The notes beneath the pieces are model-generated. The model made no database searches and was not told where the DNA came from. It saw only the letters and a list, made by a program, of their open reading frames with translations. This document shows positions 22,885 through 35,620 of a stretch of 64,000 bases of DNA, piece after piece (position 1 is the first letter of the stretch; every line of letters starts with the position of its first letter). This stretch comes from Bubalus kerabau (lineage: Eukaryota; Chordata; Mammalia; Artiodactyla; Bovidae): contig NW_026577927.1 in the NCBI RefSeq assembly GCF_029407905.1, forward strand, positions 806,001 to 870,000. Direction: 5' to 3'. The position numbers and the translations under genes were made by a program.

Positions 22885-23562
22885 TGCATCGATATCAAAA
22901 GGGCTGCAGACAGTCAGGAAGGATCACATATATCACCGTGAAACACTACTTCTCCACTTAGCCAAAGCTAACCAAAGATTTCTGTCCTAGGTCAACCTAG
23001 AAGAGATCACTTAAGAGGTAAAGAAACTTAAACTCCATTAGCAAAGGCAGTTCGACATCTCAAGAAAACTTGTGCTAGGCACAGAACTCTTTTCTGGGGG
23101 TCCACTTTCCCTACAACCTCCTTATCCCATTCTGTACCCATTCCTTTGCTTCTCCCATCCTGAAACGGCCACCTGTAAGACAGAACTACTTTGTTTTCCT
23201 TCCTCAAGTGCCATTGCATTCCACATACTTTCTTGTAATAACAAGTCATACATTTCCCTTCAGCAATCAAGAACTGACTTTTATATTGGCATTGGCTATA
23301 GCCCGCCCCCCTCCCCCCACCCCCAAGAACAGAACAAAACAAAACAAAACAATTGCTTTCTTACATTTAACATGTCAGGATGGTGCCAGACACTATTCAT
23401 GGAGAGTCAAAAATCTCTTTTGTTTCTGTGTAAAAGGGAGGTCCTTTCAAGTCGTGAATGTTTCAGAACTTTCATTTATTTGGAAATGACCTAGCTATTC
23501 AATACACTGTCGTCACAAGGATAGAAACTCGGGTAACCAAAACACCTGGAGAAACGTTTGTT

Positions 23563-23743
23563 AGTTCAGTTCAGTTCAGTTGCTCAGTCGTGTCTGACTC
23601 TTTGGGACCCCGTGGCCTGAAGGACGCCAGGCTTCCGTGTCCGTCACCAGCTCCAGGGGCTTGCTCAAACTCATGTCCATCGAGTCAGTGATGCCATCCA
23701 ACCATCTTATCCTCTGTCATCCCCTTCTCCTCTGCCTTCAATC
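23563..23743 (-). mobile_element. Bov-tA-type SINE, copy B
   Basis: Counterpart of 19101-19281, with the same ends and orientation and a few substitutions ('cagtcgtgtctgactc'). Confidence 0.88.
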
Positions 23744-23848
23744 AAGACTATGAGAGGCAGATATTTTAGAGTATAATTATTGTAAAGAGTTTGTCTAAAA
23801 GCTCATATCACATTTACATTTTTTACTTTTGTTGTTGTCGTTTCCAGG

Positions 23849-23956
23849 TAGTTTCTTGCTGACAAGCTTGTGACAGATATAACAATAGAGCAATTTTTAC
23901 CTCAAAAGAAACCTAGGCACTATGAACATGTTGTGCTTAATGTTGTTGACTCTTAG
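23849..23956 (+). other. Exon-like open segment, copy B (broken first codon)
   Basis: Counterpart of 19387-19494. The first codon is TAG instead of TAC; the remaining 34 codons are open to the shared TAG stop. Confidence 0.2.
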
Positions 23957-24497
23957 ACATGTCTATAATGGAGGAGCAAAACCAAAAATACTAGATATTT
24001 AATATTGACTAGTTCCCAGTTCACGGGACTCTGACATTCATTTAGGTCAATGTTTTCTTGTATTTCCAGCAGTTTGATTTGGAAGGGCTGCCTTGTCTTG
24101 AGACCACTGAAATCAGAACACAGAACTTGAGCAATATTATCAAAAAACACAGGGCTCACACTGACACATACCTTAATCCAAACAGACAGACAAGACATCT
24201 TCCAGGTTTCCGCCTGAGATTTAAAATATTTCTTTGAGCCAGTCTTCTGGGGAGTGGGGGGATGGGGGTGGCAGTAAGGCAGGCTTGGGTAACAAGCTAA
24301 TTGTTGGTCATTGCATATGCAAAGAACCAGCTTTCCGGGTTCCAAGGAAAAAAGTTTCCTTGGTAACCAACTTTGTCTGGTTCTATAGAATATCATGGCC
24401 CTCCTAGGTCAGGTCATCTTGCCTTTCTGTAGTCCTCGTTTTATCCCTAAATCATAGACAGCTTGGATTGTCTCTGTGGGGTGTATGTATTGTCCTC

Positions 24498-24981
24498 ATG
24501 TTTGACCTGGCGGCAGCAGCGAGGTCCGAGAGCCTCTCCTGGAACCGGGCGTGGGGACGGGGCTCACGGAGAGCCACTGGTGAAGGTGGGCAGCGCCCCT
24601 GGAGCGCGGCAGGGGCGGGGCGAACCCGGGCGGCGCAGGGCGGGTGTCGTCTCCTGGCGGGGGTAGGGGAGGGCTTCCCAGTTGTGCTCTCGGAGATGGC
24701 CACTGCGGCTGGAAATGCGCCGGGGGCGCAGCCAGGGTGGGGTAAACCTGGGCTGCACAGGTCGAGATTCCGCTCGCTGTGGGTGGGGGGTCGGTCCCTG
24801 TTGTGCTCCCGGGGGTCGCCAATATGGCTGGGAACCCGCCGGGAGCCCGGCAGGGCCGGGGCGAAACCTGGCGGCGCGGGGCGGGGTGGGGTTCCGTTCG
24901 CAGTGGGGGTCGGCTCCTGGCGGGGCTGGGGGAGGGCTTTCCAGATGTGCTGTTGGGGGTCGCCATTGCGGCTGGGAATGC
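24498..24981. repeat. GC-rich ~120-bp minisatellite / CpG block C
   Basis: Units marked by 'ttgtgctc' at about 24682 and 24801, and a diverged 'atgtgctgttggggg' near 24945. One unit is longer (about 146 bp) because of an extra 'ggggttccgttcgcagtg'. Confidence 0.75.
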
Positions 24982-25475
24982 CCATTTCGTGAACTCCTGG
25001 ATCCCCAAGGATCGGCATCCATTGGCCACAGCGGAGGGGTGTGGAACACAGGTAAGGGAACGGGGACTGCGTGGAGCAGGGAACCATGTATTCCGCCCTG
25101 TGTTGGCACAGTCTCAGAGCTCCCCAACCTGGCGGTCGCAGAAAGGCCTCGTCTTTGGGGTCAAGGCCTTTACCGCTCCACCCCTCTGCTGAAAAACCTG
25201 AGTCTGGGCGGTTTTCCCAAGCAGCCTAGTGTCCGCTGGAAGTCCAAGGGACAGAACCCTGAATTCTGGCCGGCTGGCCCAGCCCTGCTTCTGGCACTTT
25301 GTAGGCCAGCGGGCCCTGGAGCACCTGCTAGGATGGGAAAGGGAAGGGTACGCGAATTGCACCCTGGTGGCCGCCAAGGCAACAAAGAAGGGGGGAGGGC
25401 ACCTTACTGCCCTTTAATGGCAGACAGAATCTGTGGCTGTCCTGCTGCGTGGGCCTTTTCATGGGGACCTTGTGC

Positions 25476-25481
25476 AATAAA
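25476..25481 (+). terminator. AATAAA polyadenylation-signal motif, copy C
   Basis: Same context as copies A and B upstream, but satellite I follows five bases later, so the normal downstream element is missing. Confidence 0.35.
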
Positions 25482-28400
25482 AGTTTACCGGTGACCTTAG
25501 GGAACTTCCCAGTGTGCTTCTGACAGATGAGGGATGCTGTGGAGTTGGCGGGGCCTCTCAGGACTCCGCTGGGTTTGGCGCAATGGAAGAGGGCCTCATC
25601 TCCAGGGAAGGCAGGAACCTCAGGCTTCCTCTCCGTTTCGGACTCCGCCCACAGGGTCCCTGCAGAGTTGGGACAGGAGAGTCAGGAATCGTCTTGTCTG
25701 AGGAAGGGAACTCCGCTTGCCTCTCGAGGTGCTCAGGGGGTCTCAGGCCCCTTGTTGAGCTGTGTGTGGAACCTGCGGGCGTTTCCGGAAATGCACGACG
25801 GTGACAGTGCCCCTTCGTGTTGTGCCTTCACCCACTGGGTTGCCTTCGAAGAGGTGTCCGGGCCTCGGGTTCTTTTCAAGAGCGGACAGGGAAATCGGGG
25901 TCTTTCGACATGTGGGACCACCCACGGGGCTAGTCTCAAATTTCCTAGTGAGGCTGGCTTCATCCTGAGGTGTGCTGTGAAGGCCGGGGACCCTTCCAGA
26001 CAACGCAGGGGGATAGACTCTCCTGTCGCCATCAGGAGGGGAGAAGGGGCTCAGATGAAGTGGGGACGGAACCCTCGGTGTTACCCTCGAGGGAAACCGG
26101 CGTGTGGGGGACTTTTGGGGGTTGCATGAAAGGAGTCAGGTACCGTTTCGCACTTCAGGACAGAACCTGGGACTTCCCTTGAGACGCCGTAGCGGGCAAG
26201 GGCCTCATCTTGCGAAGACGTTGGGACCATGTGGATTTTCTCTAGTTGCGGCGGGATTCTAGAGTTACGATGGGGATTTCAGGCTTCCTCTTGTGTTGGC
26301 CCCGGGAAGCCTAATCTTCCATTCGAGTTGCGAGCGAAAGCTGAGGGTTGCACTCGAGTCACTGCAGGGCCAAAGAGACCTCATCTAGGCCTGTGTCCGG
26401 GACTTAACGTTCCTCTCAAGGGAAGACAGGGATCTCAGGGTGGCGTTCCAGACTCCCCCGGGGAGTCAGGCCTCGCCTCGAGGGCAAGCCAAGGATGCCG
26501 CTCTCCTCTCAAGTCGCGACGCAGATCTCTTGGAGCCCACTGAGTGGCCTCAAGGGAGTCAGGCCTTCTCTTCAGTTTGGAGAGAGGACTCGGGATTGTG
26601 CTCTGGGTCAGGCAGGAAAAGAAGGCCCTCACCTCGCGAGGATGGGGGCTTCTCAGGGGTTTCCTCGAGCTGCGGCGCCCGTGGGGGTTTTCTCACGAGG
26701 CAAGACGAGGATCTCAGGGAGCCTCTCGTGGGGTGCCAGGGAAGTCAGGTCTCTGTGCGCGTGGCGAGGGGGAGCGCGTCATGGCTCTCCAGTCATGGGA
26801 GAGGACTAGGGCCTCCAGACGCGTTGAAGAAGGACACTCGAGGTCTTTCTAGGGTTGCGGCGGGAAAGCCTCGTTTCCCTTGACTTCTGCCGGGGACCTC
26901 AGGGAACTTCCCATGGTGCCTCTGATAGGTGAGGGATGCTGTGGAGTTGGCGGGGCCTCTCGGGACTCCGCTGGGCTTGGCGCAATGGAAGAGGGCCTCA
27001 TCTCGAGGGGAGACAGGAAACTTAGGCTTCCTCTCCTTTTCGGACTCCAACCACAGGGTCCCTGCAGAGTTGGGACAGGAGAGTCAGGCCTCGTCTTGTC
27101 TGAGGAAGGGAACTCCGCTTGCCTGTCGAATTGCTCAGGGTGTCTCACGCACCTCGTCGAGCTGTGTGTGGAAACCGCGAGTTTTTCCGGACGAAGCACG
27201 GGGGTGTCAGTGCCCCTTCGAATGGTAACTTCACCCACAGGGTTGCCTTCGAAGAGGTGTCCGGGCATCGGGTTCTTATCCAGAGCGGACTGGGAAATCG
27301 GGGTCGTTTGGCATGTGGCACAACCCACGGGGCTCGTCTCGAATTTCCTCGGGAGGCCGGCCTCATCCTGAGGTGTGCCGGGAAAGCCGGGAAACCCTTC
27401 CAGAATACGCAGGGGAATCGACTCTCCTGTCGTGATGAGGAGGGGAGAAGGGGCTCAGATGAAGGGGTGCCAGGACCATCGGTGTTCCCCTCGAGGGAAC
27501 CCGGCGTGTCTGGGAAATTTTGGAGGTCGCATGAAGGGTGTCAGGTACCGTTTCGCAACTCAGAACGGAACGTGAGACTTCCCTTGAGACGCCGTAGCGG
27601 GCAAGGGCCCCATCTTGCGAAGACGTTGGGACCACGTGGTTTTTCTCGAGTTGCGGCGGGATTCTCGAGTTACGACGGGGATTTCAGGCTTCCTCTTGGG
27701 TTGGCCCTGGGAAGCCCCATCTTCCATTCGAGTTGCGAGGGAAAGCTGGGGGTTGCGCTCGAGTCACTGCAGGGCCCAAGAGACCTCATCTAGGCGTGTG
27801 TCCAGGACCTAGTAGTACTCTCAAGGGAAGACAGGGATCCCGGGGTGGCACTCCAGAGTCCCCCGTGGAGTCAGGCCTCGCCTCGAGGGGAAGCAAAGGA
27901 CTCCGCTCTTCTCTTGAGCCAGGATGCGGATCTCTTGGAGCCCTCTGAGTGGCCTCAAGGGAGTCAAGCCTAATCTTCAGTTTGGAGAGAGGACTCGGGA
28001 TTGCTCTCCAGGAAAGGCAGGAAAAGACGGCCCTCACCTCGCGAGGACGGGGGCTTCTCAGGGGTTTCCTCGAGCTGCGGCGTCCGTGGGGCTTTTCTCA
28101 CAAGGCACGACGAGGTTCTCAGGGAGCCTCTCATGCGGCGCCAGGGAAGTCAGGTCTCCATGAGCGTGGCGAGGGGGAGCGCGTCATTGTTCTCGAGTCC
28201 TGGGAGGGGACTAGGGCATCAAGGCGTGTAGAAGAAGGACTCTCGCGGTCTTTCTCAGCTTGCGGCGGGAAACCCTCGTTTCCCTCGACTTCTCCCGGTG
28301 ACCTGAGGGAACTTCCCAGGGTTCCTCTTAGAGGTGAGGGATGCTATGGAGTTGGTGGGCCATCTCGGGACTCCTCTGGGTTTGGCGCAATCGAAGAGGG

Positions 28401-31400
28401 CCTCATCTAGAGGGGAGACAGGACCTCAGGCTTCCTCTCCGTTTCGTACTCCGACAGCAGTGTCCCTGCAGCGTTGGGGCAGGAGAGTCAGGCCTCGTCT
28501 TGTCTGAGGAAGGGAACTCCGCTTGCCTCTCGAGTTGCTCAGGGAGTCTCAGTCCCCTCGTGGAGCTGTGTGTGGAAACCGCAGGTGTTTCCGGACGATG
28601 CACGGGAGTGTCAGTGCCCCTTCGTGTTGTTCCTTCACTCACAGGGTGGCCTTCGAAGAGGTGTCCGGGCATCGGGTTCTCCTCAACTGCGGACCGGGAA
28701 ATCAGGGTCGTTCAACATGGGGCACCAGCCACGGGGCTTGTCTCGAATTTCCTCGCGAGGCCGGCCTCATCCTGAGGGGCGCCGTGCAGGCCGGGAACCC
28801 CTTCCAGACCACGCAGGGGAATCAACTCTCCTGTCGCGAACAGGAGAGGAGTAGGAGCTCAGAGGAAGTGGTGCCGGGACTCTCGGTGTTCCCCTCAAGG
28901 GAACCCGGCATGTCGGGGAACTTTTGGATGTCGAATGAAGGGTGTCAGGTACCGTGTCTCACTTCACGACGGAACATGGGACTTCCCTTGAGACGCCGTA
29001 CCGGGCAAGGGCCTCATCTTGCGAAGACGTTGAAACCACGTGGATTTTTCGAGTTGCGGCAGGATTCTCGAGTTTCGACGAGGATTTCAGGCTTCCTCTT
29101 GGATTGGCCTTGGGAAGCCCCATCTCCCATTCAAGTAGCGAGGGAAATCTGGGGGTAGCGCTCGAGTCACTGCAGGGCCAATGAGACCTCATCAAGGCGT
29201 GTGTCCGGGAACTAATATTCCTCTCCAGGGAAGGCAGGGATCTCGGGGTTGCATTTCAGGCTCCCTCGGGGAGTCAGGCCTCGTCTCGAGGGGAAGCCAA
29301 GGACTCCGCTCTCCTCTCGAGTCGCGACGCGGATCTCTTGGAGCCCACTGAGTGGCCTCAAGGGAGTCCAGCCTCCTCTTCAGTTTGGAGAGAGGACCCG
29401 GGATTGCTCGCCAGGCCATGCAGGAATAGAAGGCCCTCATCTCGCCAGGACGGGGGCGTCTCAGGGGTTTCCTCGAGCTGCGGCGCCCGTGGGGGTTTTC
29501 TCCCGAGGCACGACGAGGATCTCAGGGAGCCTCTCGTGCGGCGCCAGGGAAGTCAGGTCTCCATGCGCGTGGCGAGGGGGAACGCGTCATGGCTCTCGAG
29601 TCACGGGAGGGGACTAGGGCCTCGAGACGCATTGAAGAAGGACTCTCGAGGTCTTTCTCGGGTGGCGGCGGGAAACCCTCGTGTCCCTCGCCTTCTGCCG
29701 GGGATCTTAGGGAACTTCCCTGGGTGCCTCTGAGAGGCGAGGGATCCTGTGGAGTTGGCGGGGCCTCTCAGGACTCCGCTGGGTCTGGCGCAACGGAAGA
29801 GGGCCTCACCTCGAGGGGAGGCAGGAACCTCAGGCTTCCTCTCCGTTTCCGCTCCCACCACAGGGTCCCTGCAGAGTTGGGACAGGAGAGTCAGGCCTCG
29901 CCTTGTCTGAGGAAGGGAACCCCGCTTGCCTCTCGAGTTGTCAGGGGTTTTCAGGCCCCTGGTCGAGCTGTGTGTGGAACCCGCGGGTCTTTCCGGATGA
30001 TGCACGGGGGTGTCAGTGCCCCTTCGTGTTGTGCCTTCACCCACAGGGTTGCCTTCGAAGAGGTGTCCGGGCATCGGGTTCTTATGAAGAGCGGACCGGG
30101 ATATCGGGGTCGTTCAGCATTTGGCACCACCCACGTGGGTCGTCTCGAATTTCCTCATGAAACCGGCCTCATCCTGAAGTGTGCCGCGAAGGTCATGAAA
30201 CTCTTCCAGACAAAGCAGAGGAATTGACTCCCCTCCTGATCACCACAGGAGGGGAGAAGTGGCTCAGATGAAGTGCTGCTGGGAACCTCGGTGTTTCCCT
30301 CAAGTGAGACAGGTATTTCGGGTAACTTTTGGGGTCGCATAAAGCGTTCCAAGTACCGTTCCGCTCTTCAAAATGGAACGTTGGACTTCTCTTGGGGTGC
30401 TCCAGCGGGCAAGGGCCTCATCTTGGAATGACTGCGGAACCACTTGGTTTTTCTCTAGTTGCGGTGGGATATTTGAGTTACCACAGGGAATTCATGCTTC
30501 CTCTTGTGTTGGCCCACAAAAGTCTTATCTTCCATTCGAGATTCGAGGAAGAGCTGGAGGTGCGCTCTAGTCACTGAAGGCAAAAGAGACCCCACCAAGG
30601 CTTGTGTGCAGGACCTAATGTTCATGTCAAGGCTCGACAGAAATCTCGGGGTTGCATTCCAGACTCACCTTGGAGTCAGGCCTCGTCTCGAGGGGTAGCA
30701 AAGGACTCTGCTCTCCTCTCGAGTCGGACGGGTATGTCTTGCAGCCCACTGAGTGGCTTAAAGGGAGTCAAACCTCCTCTGGTGTTTGGAGGGAGGACAC
30801 GGGATTGCTCTCCAGGGAATGCATGAAATGAAGCCCCTCATCTCCCAATGACTGGGGCGTTTCGTAGGTTTTCTCGAGCTGTGGCGATAGTGTGGGGTTT
30901 CTCACGAAGTAAGACTGGGAGCTCAGTGAGCCTCTCACGTGGTGCCAGGGCAGTCAGGTCTCTATGCACGTGGTGAGAGGGAGCCCGTCATTGTTCTCGA
31001 GTCATGGTAGGGGAATTGGGCCTGAAGACGTGTTAAAGAAGGACTCTCGAGGTCTTTCCTGGGTTGCAGCAGGAAACCCTGGGTTCCATCGACTTGTGCC
31101 AGTGACTTCAGGAAGCTTCTCAGCGTGCCTCTGAGAAGTCAGGGTCACTGTGGAGTTGGGAGGGGCCTCTCGGAACTCCACTGGGTTTGGTGCAATGGAA
31201 GAGGGCCTCATGACAAGTTGAGGCAGGAACCTCAGGGTTCCTCTCCTGGCTTCGAATGTGCCGGATCTGACTCGGATCGCAGAGTCCCTGCAGAGTTGGG
31301 ACAGGAGAGTCAGGCCTCGTCTTGTGTGGAGGAATGGAACTCCGCTTGACTCTCGCGTCGTTCATGGGGTGACAGGCCACTTGTCGATTTGTATGTGGAA

Positions 31401-34400
31401 CTTGCGGGTTTTTCTGGACGATGCACCGGGGTGTCACTGCCCCTTCGTGTTGTGCCTTGATCCACAGGATTGCCTTCGAGTTGGGTTCTGCCATCGGGTT
31501 CTTATCAAGAGCGGACCAGGGAATTGGGGTCTTTTGGCATGCCGCACCACCCACGAGGCTATGTCTCGAATTTCCTCGTGAGACTGGCCTCAGCTTGATG
31601 TGCGCCAGGAAGGTCGGGAATGCCTTCCAGACAAAGCAGGGGAATCGAACCTCCTGTCGCGATCAAGAGGGGAGAAGAGTCTCAGATGAAGTGGTGCCGG
31701 GAACCTCGGTGTTCTCCTCAAGTGAGACTGGTATGTCGGGGAACTTTTGGGGTCGCATCAAGGGTTCCAAGTAACTTTTTACTCTTCAATACGGAATGTG
31801 GGACTTCTCTTGAGACGCTGTAGCGGGCAAGGGCCTCATCTTTCGATGACGGGGGAACCACGTGGTTTTTCTTGAGTTGCGGCGGGATTCTCGAGTTACG
31901 ACGGGGAATTCAGGCTTCCTGTTCAACTGGCCCAGGGAAGTCCAGTTTTCATTCGAATTGCGAGTTAGAACTGGGGATTGCTCTCGAGACACTGCAGGGC
32001 CAAATAGACCTCATCTAGGCTTGTGTCCAGGACCTAATGTTCCTCTGCTGGGGCGACAGCGATCTGGGCATTGCATTCTCGACTCACCCGGGGAATCAGG
32101 CCTCGTCTCGAGGGGAAGCCAAGGACACCGGTCTCCTGTCAAGTCGCGACGGGTATATCTTGGAGCTCACTGTGTGGCCTAAAATGAGTCAAGCCTCCTG
32201 TGGAGTTTGGAGAGAGGACTCAGGATTGCTCTCCAGGCCATACAGCAAAAGAAGGCCCTCATCTCGTGAGGACTGGGGCGTCTCGTGGGTATTCTCGAGC
32301 TGCAGCTCCAGTGTGGTGTTGCTCACGAGGTATAATGGGGAGCTCAGGGAGCCTCTCCTGTGGCGCCAGGGAAGTCAGGTTTCTATGCGCGTGGCTAGGG
32401 GGAGGGCATCATTGCTCTCGAGTCATGGTAGGGGAATCGCACCTCAAGATGCATTGAAGAAGGACTCTCGAGGTCTTTTACGGGTTGGGGCAGGAAACCC
32501 TTGGTTCCCTCGACTTGTGCCGGTGATCTCAGGAAGGTCTAAGGGTGCCTCTGAGAAGTCAGGGATACTGTGCAGTTGGGAGGGGCCTCTCGGGACTCCA
32601 CTGGGTTCGGTGCAATGGAAGAGGGCCTCATCTCGAGTGGAGGCAGGAAACTCATGTTTCCTCTCCTGACTTCCCCTGGGCCAGATCTGACTCGGATCGC
32701 AGTTTCGCTGCAGAGTTCGAACAGGAGAGTCAGGCCTCGTCTTGTGTGGAGGAAAGGAACTCTGCTTGCCTCTCCAGTTGTTCACGGGATGACAGGTCAC
32801 TTCTCGAGCTGTGTGTGTTACCTGCGGGTTTCTCCGGACGATACCCGGGGGTGTCAGTGCCCCTTCGTGTTGTGCCTTCATCAAAAGGGTTATCTTCAAA
32901 GAGGTGTCCGGGCATTGGGATCTTATCAAGAGCGAACCGGGAAATCGGGATCTTTCGGCATGTGTCACCATCCACGAGGCTATGTCTCGAATATCCTCGT
33001 GAGACCGGCCTCATCCTGAGATGCACCGGGAAAGGCGGGAACCCCTTCAAGACAAAACAGGGGAATCGACCCTCCTGTCGCGATCAGGAGGGGAGAAGGG
33101 GCCCAGATGTAGTGGTGCCGGGAACCTCGGTGTTCTCCTCGAGTCAGACTGGTGTGTCGAGGAACTTTTGAGGGCGCATCAAGGGTGCCAATACCGTTTC
33201 GCACTTCAAGACGGAACGTGGGACTTCTCTTGAGACGCTGTAGGGGGCAAGGGCCTCATCTTGCGATGACGGGGGAACCACGTAGCGTTTCTCGAGTTGG
33301 GGCAGGATTCTCGAGTTTCGACGGGGAATACAGTCTTCCTCATGTGTTGGGCCAGGGAAGTCCTATCTTCCATTCGAGTTTCAAGGGAGAGCTGGGGATT
33401 GTCCTCGAGTCACTGCAGGGCAAAATAGACCTCATCGAGGCTTGTGTCCAGGACTTAATGTTCATCCCTAGGGGCGACAGGGATCTCGGGCTTCCATACC
33501 AGACTCACCCGGGGAATCAGGCCTCGTCTCGAGGGGAAGCAAAGAACTCCGCTGTCCTTTTGAGTCGCGATGGGTATCTCTTGGAGCCCACTGTGTGCCC
33601 TAAAGGGAGTCAAGCCTCCTGTGGTGTTTGGATAGAGGACTCGGGATTCCTCTCCACGCCATGCAGGAAAAGAAGGCCCTCATCTCGCGATGACGGCGGC
33701 GTCTCGTGGGTTTTCTAGACTGCTGCGCTAGTGCTGGGTTTCTGACGAGGTACGAGAGGGAGCTCAGGGAGCCTCTCGTGTGGCTCCAGGGAAGTCAGGT
33801 CCCCATAAGATGGCTAGGGGGAGTTCGTCATCGCTCTCGAGTCATGGTAGGGTAATCGGGCCTCAAGACGGGTTGAAGAAGGACTCTCAAGGTCTTTCTC
33901 GGGTCACTGCATAAAACCCAGGGTTCCCTTGACTTGTGCCTGCGACCTCAGGGAGCTTCTCAGAGTGCCTCTGAGAAGTCAGGGATACTGTGCAGTTTGG
34001 AGGGGCCTCTCGAGACTCCTCTGCATTTGGTGGAATGTAAGAGGGACTCATCTCGAGTTGAAGCAGGTACCTCAGTGTTCCTCTCCATTTCTGACTCAGA
34101 TCGCAAGGTCCCTGCATGTTGGTACAGGAGAGTCAGGCCTCGTCTTTTCTGGAGGATGGGACTCCTCTTGCCTCTCGAGTTGTTCTCGAGGTGACAGGCC
34201 ACTTGTCGAGCTGTGTGTGTAACCTGCCCGTTTTTCCGGATGATGCACAGGTGTGTTAGTGCCCCTTCGTGTTGTACCTTCATACTCAAGGCTGCCTTCC
34301 AAGAGGTGTCCGAGCATCGGATTCTTATCAAGAGCGGACCGGGAAATTGGAGTCTTTCAGCAAGTGGCACCACCCACAAAGCTACGTATCGAATTTCCCC

Positions 34401-34751
34401 ATGAGACCGGCCTCATCCTGAGCTGTGCAGGGAAGGTCGGGCCCCCTTGCAGACAAAGCAGGGGAATCGACCCACCGGTCACGATCAGGAGGGGAGAAGG
34501 GGCTTAAATGAAGTGGTGCCGGGAACCTCGGTGTTCCCCTTGAGTGAGACCGGCGTGTTGGGGGACTTTTGGGGTCGCATCAAGGGTGCCAAGTACCGTT
34601 TCGCATTTCAAGACGGAACCTGGGACATCTTTTGAAACGCTGTAGCGGGCAAGGGCCTCATCTTGCGATGACGGGAGAACCACGTGGTTTTGCTCGAGTT
34701 GCGGCGGGATTCTCGAGTTATGACCGGGAATTTAGGCTTCCTTTTGTTGGC

Positions 34752-35620
34752 CTTGAAATCCAATCTTCCATTCGGGTTGCGAGGGGGAGCTGGGGATTGC
34801 GCTAGAGTCACTGCAGGGCAAAAGAGACCTAATCTAGGCTTGTGTCCAGGATCTAATGTTGCTCTCCAGGGGCGACAGGGATCTCGGGTTTGCATTCCAG
34901 ACTCATCCGGGGAGTCAGTTCTCACCTCGAGGGTAAGCAAAGAATTCCGCTCTCGTCTCGAGTCACGATGGGTATCTCTTGGAGACCAATGTGTGTACTA
35001 AAGGGAGTCAAGCCTCCTGTGGAGTTTGGAGAGAGGACTCGGGATTGGACTCCAGGCCATGCAGGAAAAGAAGGCCCTCATCTCGAGATTACGGTGGCGT
35101 CTCGTGGGTTTTCTCGAGCTGCGGCGCCAGTGTGGGGTGTCTCATGAAGTACCACAGGGATTTCAGGGAGCCTCTTGTGTGGCATCAGGAAAATCCAGTA
35201 TTCCATTCGAGTTGCAAGTTAGAACTGGGGATTGCTCTCCAGTCACTGCAGGGCAAAATAGACCTCATCTACGCTTGTGTCCAGGACCTAGTGTTCCACT
35301 ACTGGGCCGACAGGGATCTCAGGGTTGCACTCTCGACTTACCCAGAGAGTCAGGCCTCGTCTTGAGGGGAAAAAAAGGACTCCGCTCTCCTGTCGAGTCG
35401 CGACGGGTATCTATTGGAGCCCACTGCGTGGTGTAAAGGGAGTGAAGCCTCCTATGGAGTTTGGAGAGATGACTCGGGATTGTTTTCCTGGCCATGCAGG
35501 AAAAAAGGCCCTCATCTCGCGATGACGGGGGCATCTCGTGGGTTTTCTCCAGCTGTGGCGCCAGTATCAGATTTCTCACGAGATATGACGGGGAGCTCAG
35601 AGAGCCTCTCGTGTGGTGCT
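34752..35620. repeat. Satellite I monomer with ~434-bp internal duplication
   Basis: Near 35186 the sequence jumps back from the expected 'ggcgccagggaagtcagg' to 'atccagtattccattcgag', repeating about 434 bp already present from 34752. The two places share 'ccagggaagtc' in other monomers, so the jump fits exchange at short homology. The monomer becomes about 1836 bp long. Confidence 0.75.

Larger units (their letters stand above)
20044..24497. repeat. 4.45-kb unit, copy B
   Basis: Full second copy of the unit, starting at the GC-rich block after 'tagacagcttgga'. Beyond the elements listed separately, 21050-22580 and 23000-24480 hold AT-richer sequence with no gene I can support, plus short poly-A/G and (AACAA)n tracts. 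Copies A and B differ by a few percent and by small indels; for example, a C-rich run near 17320 in A is missing in B. Confidence 0.8.
24498..25486. repeat. 4.45-kb unit, truncated copy C
   Basis: Only the GC-rich block, the splice-donor-like site and the stretch down to AATAAA are present. The copy stops at 25486, five bases after AATAAA, and satellite I begins ('accggtgaccttaggg'). It lacks the 'aaacttagtagggtgcatgg' piece present in A and B. Confidence 0.82.

Noticed and set aside
24452..25087. 211-codon minus-strand Pro/Arg-rich frame in the GC-rich block
   Set aside because: The frame simply reads the ~120-bp minisatellite units; copies A and B have different lengths and breaks. No recognisable domain.
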